Made by a program: the position numbers and the translations under genes. Below, piece after piece: positions 5,452-9,775 of a DNA stretch of 9,775 nt. This stretch comes from Verrucomicrobiota bacterium (GTDB lineage: Bacteria; Verrucomicrobiota; Verrucomicrobiia; Limisphaerales; UBA1096): assembly GCA_003972865.1 (NCBI GenBank), contig QOAX01000217.1, positions 1 through 9,775 on the forward strand, written 5' to 3'. Position 1 is the stretch's first letter; each line of letters begins with the position of its first letter. The notes below the pieces were generated by a model. It was given only the letters and a program-made list of their open reading frames with translations. It searched no databases and had not been told where the DNA came from.

Positions 5452-8424
5452 ATGAAAGGAGCACGTTTTCATTTAGCCGCGCTTATGGTGATTGGTGCCT
5501 TGGCCACGATGGCGTTGCCGCTTGGCCAAGCGGAACGAACCGGCTTTTCGCCGGAGGGCATCCAATTCTTTGAAAGCAAGATTCGGCCGCTGCTCGTCAA
5601 CAATTGCCACGAGTGCCACGGCAACGAAAAGCACAAAGGCAACCTCCAGCTCAACTCCCGCAAAACCATCCTGCGGGGCGGCGACTCTGGCGCGGCAATC
5701 GTGCCCGGCGACCCGGCCAAGAGCCTGTTGATCGAGGCGGTCAAGTACACCAACTCTGACTTGGAGATGCCGCCCAAGAAAAAGTTGGGCAAACAGGCCG
5801 TGGCCGATCTCGCGCAGTGGATTCGTCTCGGCGCCCCTTGGCCAAGCGAGACCGCACAAGTCACCGCCAAGCGCGAACACGGTTTTTCAATCACCGATGA
5901 AGACCGTGACTACTGGGCGTTCCGCCCGGTCAAGCGTCCGCGCTTGGCCAAGCGCAACGGCAACCAAGCGCCGATTGATCAGTTGATCCAAGCGCAACTC
6001 GACGCCAGGGGTATCGCCGCGAACCCGATCGCCGACAAGGCCACGCTCATTCGCCGCGCGTACTTTGACCTCATCGGCCTGCCGCCGACCTATGGCGAGG
6101 TGCAGGCGTTCGTGAACGACAACTCCCACGACGCCTGGCCAAGGCTCGTCGAGCATTTGCTCGGCCTGCCTCAGTACGGCGAACGCTGGGGCCGCCACTG
6201 GCTCGACGTCGTGCGCTTCGCCCAGACCAACGGCTACGAGCGCGACGATGAAAAACCGCTTGTCTGGAAATACCGCGACTACGTCATCCGCTCGTTCAAC
6301 GAGGACAAGCCGTACGACCGGTTCGTGATGGAGCAGATCGCCGGCGACGAGTTGACGGACGTGGACAATGACAGCCTGATCGCCACCGGTTTTTACCGGC
6401 TCGGCGTCTGGGATGACGAACCGGACGACCCGCGCGCCGCCGAGTTCGAAGGGCTCGACGACATGCTCAAGACCACCTCGGAAACCTTCATGGGCCTGAC
6501 GGTTGGCTGCGCGCGTTGCCATGATCACATGTTCGATCCCATCTCGCAGCAGGACTACTACGAGATGCTCTCGTTCTTCCGCAACGTCCGCTACTATGAC
6601 AAGCCCAAGTACGAGTGGGACTCCGCCACCTACTCGCCGCTCATCGCGCCACGGGAGGTTTTTGCGTGGCAAAACAGGAAGGACAAACCGAAGGACGCCA
6701 AGCCGCCGTGGGACGGCCGCGAGTACGCGATGACCGTGCGCGAACACGGCGCCAAGCCGATGGACACGCACCTACTGATCCGCGGCAACGCCGGACGCCC
6801 CAGCAAAAAGGTTGAGCCGGAATTCCTCAAGGTCTTGGCCAAGGACAAGCCGGCCATCGAGAAGTCGCCCAACCCGTTCACGACCGGCCGCCGGCTCGCC
6901 CTGGCCAAGTGGATCGCCAGCCCCGGGCATCCGCTGACCGCCCGCGTGATGGCCAATCGCATTTGGCAGTTCCACTTCGGGCGCGGGCTCGTCGCGACGC
7001 CGAACGACTTCGGCAAGGCCGGCATGCCCTGCCCCAACCCGGCACTGCTCAACTGGCTGGCGGCGGAGTTCATCGACAGTGGCTGGTCGATCAAGCATAT
7101 GCACCGCGTGATCATGAACAGCGACGCTTACCGCCACACTTCGCGGCAAAATCCGGCCAACCAAGCCGCCGATCCCGGCAACGAGCTGGTCTGGCGCCAA
7201 AACCTTCGCCGTCTCGAGGCCGAGGCCATTCGCGATGCCATTCTCAGGACCAGCAACTCGCTCAACACCGCGATGGGCGGCCGCGGATTTTATCCGAACT
7301 TCAGCGGCGAAGTGATCGCCGGCGCCTCCAAGCCGGGCCGCGGCTGGGGCTACTCCAGGGCCGATGAGCAGGCGCGCCGCAGCGTTTACGCCTTCGTGAA
7401 GCGGACGATGATGGTACCGTTTCTCGAGGTGTTCGACTACAGCGGAACCGAGGGTTCGATTGGTGCTCGTGCGGTGACCACTGTCGCCCCGCAGGCGTTG
7501 ACGCTGCTCAACAGCGATTTCGTCTCCGGCCAAGCTGGCAATCTCGCGAGGGAACTTTTGGCGAACAATTCGACCGACAAGACCGCGTTGGTGAACTCGC
7601 TTTTCCGCCGAACACTCGCGCGCGACGCCACGCCCGAAGAGATCGCCTTTGGCCAGCGCTACCTCCGTCAACAGGAAGAGCGGCACCACGAGGTGCGCCA
7701 CCAACTTGTCTTCGCGCCGGACGTCCCGGCTTCCATCGAGCGCGGTTTCCGCGACAAGCTGCCACAGGAAAAATTCCTCATCCCGCCCGACGCCAACTGG
7801 CGGGCCCATGCCGGCAAATGGGGCGGCGGCTACGAGGGCATCATGAACGTCGAGCCGGGGCGCGGGCCGTTCGTGCTGATGACCGCAGCCAAGCAGGCCG
7901 ACGTCACGCTCAGCGGCCGGATCAAACTTGAGCAAAGCGTCGAGAACGCCGGCATCCTGCTTCGAGCCAACACCAAGGGCACCGAGGACACCGGCTATGA
8001 AATCCATTTCGACGTCCAGCAAAGTGAACTGCAAATCCGTCGGCACGATGGTGGAACCAAGGTGTTGGCCAAGCGCGGATTCCGGCCCTCCTCCGACTGG
8101 CGGACTTTCCGCGTCGAATTGGCCAAGGGCGAAATCCGCTTCTGGCTTGACGACGACGAGCAGCCGTTTCTGACGTCAAATGACGAATCCCCGATTGGCG
8201 GCGACGGCCACATCGGTATTCGCGCCTGGGGCGGCGCCGTCCGCACCGATCAGTTGAAACTGCACTTGGCCAAGCACGATGTGCTCATCAACGAAATCGC
8301 CCCCTCCAAATCGACAGACGGTGAACTGGTCGCCAACGCCCAAGCCGGCTTGGCCAAGCGCCGCGCGCTGCAGGATCTTTGCTCCGTGATGTTCAACATC
8401 AGCGAGTTTGTGTACATTGACTGA
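5452..8424 (+). CDS. Exported PSD1-type cytochrome c protein (PSCyt1-DUF1549-DUF1553) with an inserted domain
   Basis: The ATG at 5452 gives 990 residues and opens a signal peptide (MKGARFHLAALMVIGALATM, cut likely near Ala27); the frame also has a TTG at 5404, but that would bury the signal. Domains in order are: planctomycete cytochrome c type domain at about 36-132 with haem motif Cys52-His-Glu-Cys-His56; DUF1549 (PSCyt2) at about 172-380, including ERWGRHWLDVVRFAQTNGYE; a second CxxCH (Cys353-Ala-Arg-Cys-His357) followed by DHMFDPIS; and DUF1553 (PSD1) from about 476 with LTARVMANRIWQFHFGRGLV. The conserved DUF1553 tail LCSVMFNISEFVYID is the very C-terminus. Between about 752 and 966 lies an extra jelly-roll-like domain. 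The family is typical of Planctomycetota and Verrucomicrobiota and usually sits beside DUF1501 genes, as here. It is probably an exported haem protein; the reaction is unknown. Seven perfect palindromes fall before the insert's end or at its edge, plus the copy at 6834-6843. Confidence 0.92.
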   Translation: MKGARFHLAALMVIGALATMALPLGQAERTGFSPEGIQFFESKIRPLLVNNCHECHGNEKHKGNLQLNSRKTILRGGDSGAAIVPGDPAKSLLIEAVKYTNSDLEMPPKKKLGKQAVADLAQWIRLGAPWPSETAQVTAKREHGFSITDEDRDYWAFRPVKRPRLAKRNGNQAPIDQLIQAQLDARGIAANPIADKATLIRRAYFDLIGLPPTYGEVQAFVNDNSHDAWPRLVEHLLGLPQYGERWGRHWLDVVRFAQTNGYERDDEKPLVWKYRDYVIRSFNEDKPYDRFVMEQIAGDELTDVDNDSLIATGFYRLGVWDDEPDDPRAAEFEGLDDMLKTTSETFMGLTVGCARCHDHMFDPISQQDYYEMLSFFRNVRYYDKPKYEWDSATYSPLIAPREVFAWQNRKDKPKDAKPPWDGREYAMTVREHGAKPMDTHLLIRGNAGRPSKKVEPEFLKVLAKDKPAIEKSPNPFTTGRRLALAKWIASPGHPLTARVMANRIWQFHFGRGLVATPNDFGKAGMPCPNPALLNWLAAEFIDSGWSIKHMHRVIMNSDAYRHTSRQNPANQAADPGNELVWRQNLRRLEAEAIRDAILRTSNSLNTAMGGRGFYPNFSGEVIAGASKPGRGWGYSRADEQARRSVYAFVKRTMMVPFLEVFDYSGTEGSIGARAVTTVAPQALTLLNSDFVSGQAGNLARELLANNSTDKTALVNSLFRRTLARDATPEEIAFGQRYLRQQEERHHEVRHQLVFAPDVPASIERGFRDKLPQEKFLIPPDANWRAHAGKWGGGYEGIMNVEPGRGPFVLMTAAKQADVTLSGRIKLEQSVENAGILLRANTKGTEDTGYEIHFDVQQSELQIRRHDGGTKVLAKRGFRPSSDWRTFRVELAKGEIRFWLDDDEQPFLTSNDESPIGGDGHIGIRAWGGAVRTDQLKLHLAKHDVLINEIAPSKSTDGELVANAQAGLAKRRALQDLCSVMFNISEFVYID
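5518..5533. repeat. 16-bp palindrome CCGCTTGGCCAAGCGG at the PSD1 signal-peptide cut site
   Basis: This perfect 16-bp palindrome encodes Pro-Leu-Gly-Gln-Ala (residues 23-27) at the predicted signal peptidase site of the PSD1-type protein. It is read in a different frame from most copies (CTT-GGC-CAA-GCG). A near copy, CCTTGGCCACG, lies about 20 bases upstream in the same signal-peptide region. Confidence 0.92.
5837..5846. repeat. CTTGGCCAAG palindrome read as Trp-Pro-Ser
   Basis: This copy, in CCCTTGGCCAAGCGAG, is translated in the third possible frame (CCT-TGG-CCA-AGC) as Pro-Trp-Pro-Ser, at the end of the cytochrome domain. Together with the other copies it shows that all three frames of the palindrome are tolerated. 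Confidence 0.9.
5940..5955. repeat. 16-bp palindrome GCGCTTGGCCAAGCGC in the linker before DUF1549
   Basis: This perfect 16-bp palindrome encodes Arg-Leu-Ala-Lys-Arg within RPRLAKRNGNQAP, the basic linker between the cytochrome domain and DUF1549. The flanking bases extend the symmetry beyond the 14-mer. Confidence 0.92.
7705..8349 (+). other. DUF1080/LamG-like domain inserted in the DUF1553 region of the PSD1 protein
   Basis: In usual DUF1553 proteins the stretch with LLNSDFVSGQA and LFRRTLARDATPEE is followed within a short distance by the C-terminal L-x-x-x-NEF-x-YxD tail. Here about 215 residues intervene (752-966). They contain WRAHAGKWGG, repeated beta-strand patterns (ADVTLSGRIKL, NAGILLRAN, TGYEIHFDV), then DWRTFRVELAKGEIRFWLDD and GDGHIGIRAWGG. 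This is the order of strands seen in the DUF1080 (3-keto-disaccharide hydrolase) and LamG-like concanavalin folds, which often bind or cleave carbohydrate. The assignment is by pattern, and boundaries are approximate. The reading frame is continuous across both borders, and the tail resumes with ALQDLCSVMFN. Confidence 0.6.
8065..8358. repeat. Cluster of four TTGGCCAA palindromes in the inserted domain of the PSD1 gene
   Basis: Cores lie at 8065-8072, 8119-8126, 8266-8273 and 8350-8357, four in under 300 bases. All are read as Leu-Ala-Lys (KVLAKRG, VELAKGE, LHLAKHD, AGLAKRR). The last coincides with the right border of the inserted domain, just before the conserved DUF1553 tail resumes. Confidence 0.9.
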
Positions 8425-8474
8425 GAGGCGCGTTCGACTTACTTTTCTCGAGACAAATTGATGCGAATGAAGCG

Positions 8475-9775
8475 ATGGATCCGAAACTTGTAGAGCAGTT
8501 CAGCAGGCGCGGGTTCGTGCAGCGGTTCGGCACGGCGATGGCTGGCGTGTCGTTGTCCGGCATTTTCCCCGGCGACAAGGTGTTCGCCGCCCCCGCCTCC
8601 GCGCTGGCCGACTACACCAATCCGCTCAAGCCCCGCAAGGCGCATTTCCCGACGAAGGCCAAGGCCTGCATTTACCTGTACATGTACGGCGGGCCAAGCC
8701 AGATGGACTTGTTCGACTACAAGCCGGAACTGGCCAGGCACCACGGCAAAACCATCGACATTGAGATGCGTCGCCGCAGCATCCGCAAGGAGAAGATCCT
8801 CGGCCCGGTCCGGGAGTTCAAGCGGCGCGGCCAATCCGGCCTTTGGTGCTCCGACGCCTTTCCGCACACCGCTCGGCACATGGACAAGATGGCGGTCATC
8901 AAGTCGCTCTACATGGACTCGTTCGCCCACGGCTCTGCGAACATCCAGATGAACTCCGGCCGCGTGCTGCAGGGCCATCCTGCACTCGGCGCCTGGATCG
9001 CTCACGGCCTCGGTTCCGCCAACAAGAATCTGCCGTCGTTCGTGGTGATGCTCGACCCACGGGGCGGCCCCATTCCCGGCGCGGCCAATTGGACCAGCGG
9101 CTACATGCCGGCGGCCTATCAGGGCACCGTGCTGCGTTCCTCCGGCAACCCGATTCTCGACCTCGCGTCACGCTCGGTTCGCACGCACAGGATGCAGGGC
9201 GAACGCATCGACGCCATCAACGCCCTGAACGGCATGCACATTCGCAGCCGACAAGGCTACAGCGAACTTGCCGCCCGCATCGCGAGCTACGACCTTGCTT
9301 ACCAGCTGCAGTCCACCGCTCCCGAGGCGTTGGATATCTCCAGCGAGTCCAGGAAAACCAAGGCGATGTACGGGCTGTACGACAAAAAAGTCGACCACTC
9401 GATCGCCATCTCGCCGGCTCACTTTGGCCGCCAATGCCTCGTCGCACGGCGTCTCGTCGAGCGCGGCGTGCGTTTTGTCCAGCTTTACTCCGGCGGCGGT
9501 CATCAACAGCAAAACTGGGACGCCCACAACGGAGTGGACGAAAACCTGAAAATCCACTGCCCTGAAGTGGACAAACCGATTGCCGGCCTGCTCGGCGACC
9601 TCGAACAACGCGGCATGCTAGAGGAAACTTTGGTGATTTGGGGCGGCGAATTCGGACGCCAACCGGTGTTCCAGGGCAAAAACGGCGGGCGCGACCACAA
9701 CCCGAAAGGCTTCACCTACTGGATGGCCGGCGCCGGCGTCAAGGCAGGCACCGACTACGGCGAGACCGACGAACT
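8475..9775 (+). CDS. DUF1501 family protein with Tat signal (partial, 3' end outside the window)
   Basis: The frame from the ATG at 8475 is open to the window end, giving 433 residues without a stop. The N-terminus has a twin-arginine export signal: Ser10-Arg-Arg-Gly-Phe-Val, then a short hydrophobic region to about residue 30 and Phe-Ala-Ala-Pro as the likely cut. DUF1501 landmarks follow: YMYGGPSQMDLFDYKPEL at 70-86, DSFAHGSANIQMNSGR at 148-163, GGGHQQQNWDAHN at 340-352, VIWGGEFGRQP at 387-397, and NGGRDHNPKGFTYWMAGAG at 403-421. The family is related to the alkaline phosphatase/sulfatase superfamily by fold and is exported in Planctomycetota and Verrucomicrobiota; no reaction is established. 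It starts 50 bases after the PSD1 gene on the same strand, the usual pairing. No clear Shine-Dalgarno is visible. It contains no copy of the palindrome in about 1.3 kb. Confidence 0.95.
   Translation, partial: MDPKLVEQFSRRGFVQRFGTAMAGVSLSGIFPGDKVFAAPASALADYTNPLKPRKAHFPTKAKACIYLYMYGGPSQMDLFDYKPELARHHGKTIDIEMRRRSIRKEKILGPVREFKRRGQSGLWCSDAFPHTARHMDKMAVIKSLYMDSFAHGSANIQMNSGRVLQGHPALGAWIAHGLGSANKNLPSFVVMLDPRGGPIPGAANWTSGYMPAAYQGTVLRSSGNPILDLASRSVRTHRMQGERIDAINALNGMHIRSRQGYSELAARIASYDLAYQLQSTAPEALDISSESRKTKAMYGLYDKKVDHSIAISPAHFGRQCLVARRLVERGVRFVQLYSGGGHQQQNWDAHNGVDENLKIHCPEVDKPIAGLLGDLEQRGMLEETLVIWGGEFGRQPVFQGKNGGRDHNPKGFTYWMAGAGVKAGTDYGETDE

Larger units (their letters stand above)
175..8358. repeat. 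Dispersed family of the highly iterated palindrome TTGGCCAA (consensus CGCTTGGCCAAGCG), 15 perfect cores
   Basis: TTGGCCAA cores start at 176, 1541, 2325, 2347, 2509, 3234, 5313, 5522, 5838, 5944, 6835, 8065, 8119, 8266 and 8350. Thirteen extend to CTTGGCCAAG (all but 8065 and 8119). Six extend to GCTTGGCCAAGC (1541, 3234, 5313, 5522, 5944, 8350), and four to CGCTTGGCCAAGCG (1541, 3234, 5522, 5944). Near copies with TTGGCC include 38, 2191, 2221, 2429, 5403, 5500 and 7629. A hand estimate for an 8-mer of this composition in 9.8 kb is about 0.1. Copies occur in genes on both strands, in three reading frames and in one intergenic gap. This is a family of dispersed sites, not one continuous element. 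Confidence 0.95.

Noticed and set aside
6772..8046. A 424-codon minus-strand open frame opposite the PSD1 gene (and a 294-codon one at 5887-6771)
   Set aside because: These are shadow frames of the PSD1 coding sequence, without recognisable motifs.
175..8358. Reading the palindromes as a CRISPR array or as transposon ends
   Set aside because: Spacing is irregular over 8 kb, most copies lie inside intact genes, and no cas gene, transposase or target duplication is present.
175..8358. Explaining the palindrome by a conserved Leu-Ala-Lys protein motif
   Set aside because: Copies are read in three frames and one is intergenic, and the host proteins are unrelated.
8461..8493. A ten-codon frame MRMKRWIRNL overlapping the DUF1501 start, as a possible leader peptide
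   Set aside because: No ribosome binding site or attenuator hairpin is visible, and the ATG at 8475 gives a complete Tat signal.

Overview
The window looks like chromosomal DNA of a GC-rich Verrucomicrobiota bacterium, with Planctomycetota or a relative as the alternative. The evidence is a pseudopilin of the H-X9-DG type, a PSD1-type cytochrome (DUF1549/DUF1553) followed by a Tat-exported DUF1501 protein, an exported Gfo/Idh/MocA protein, and an intergenic inverted repeat of a style I associate with that group. I see no tRNA, rRNA, CRISPR array, transposase or phage gene.

Layout. 1-156 is the end of a probable PQQ-like beta-propeller gene. 140-1021 encodes an H-X9-DG pseudopilin that overlaps it. 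1103-2059 encodes an exported Gfo/Idh/MocA-family protein. On the minus strand, 2115-3203 is mutY (adenine glycosylase with a C-terminal NUDIX-like domain); its last codons lie inside an inverted-repeat element at 2069-2134. Divergent from mutY are thiS (3293-3508) and a YqgE/AlgH gene (3505-4065), which overlap by ATGA. Then come a LarA-family gene (4128-5387), a large PSD1-type exported cytochrome (5452-8424), and a DUF1501 gene starting at 8475 and cut by the window end. The genes do not form one pathway. They mix DNA repair and sulfur-carrier housekeeping with the exported-protein pairs typical of these phyla.

The most striking signal is not a gene. The perfect palindrome TTGGCCAA occurs 15 times, 13 of them as CTTGGCCAAG and four as the 14-mer CGCTTGGCCAAGCG. 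A hand estimate predicts about 0.1 occurrences for a window of this size and composition. Copies fall in genes on both strands, are translated in three different frames (Leu-Ala-Lys, Leu-Gly-Gln-Ala, Trp-Pro-Ser), and one is intergenic, so the constraint acts on DNA rather than protein. It resembles the HIP1 palindrome of cyanobacteria in behaviour but has a different sequence. Copies cluster in the NUDIX part of mutY and in two parts of the PSD1 gene, and are absent from 3245-5311 and from the DUF1501 gene.

A second notable point is that the PSD1 protein carries about 215 residues resembling a DUF1080/LamG-like jelly-roll domain inside its DUF1553 region, just before the conserved C-terminal tail. 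Four of the 15 palindromes lie within or at the edge of this insert.
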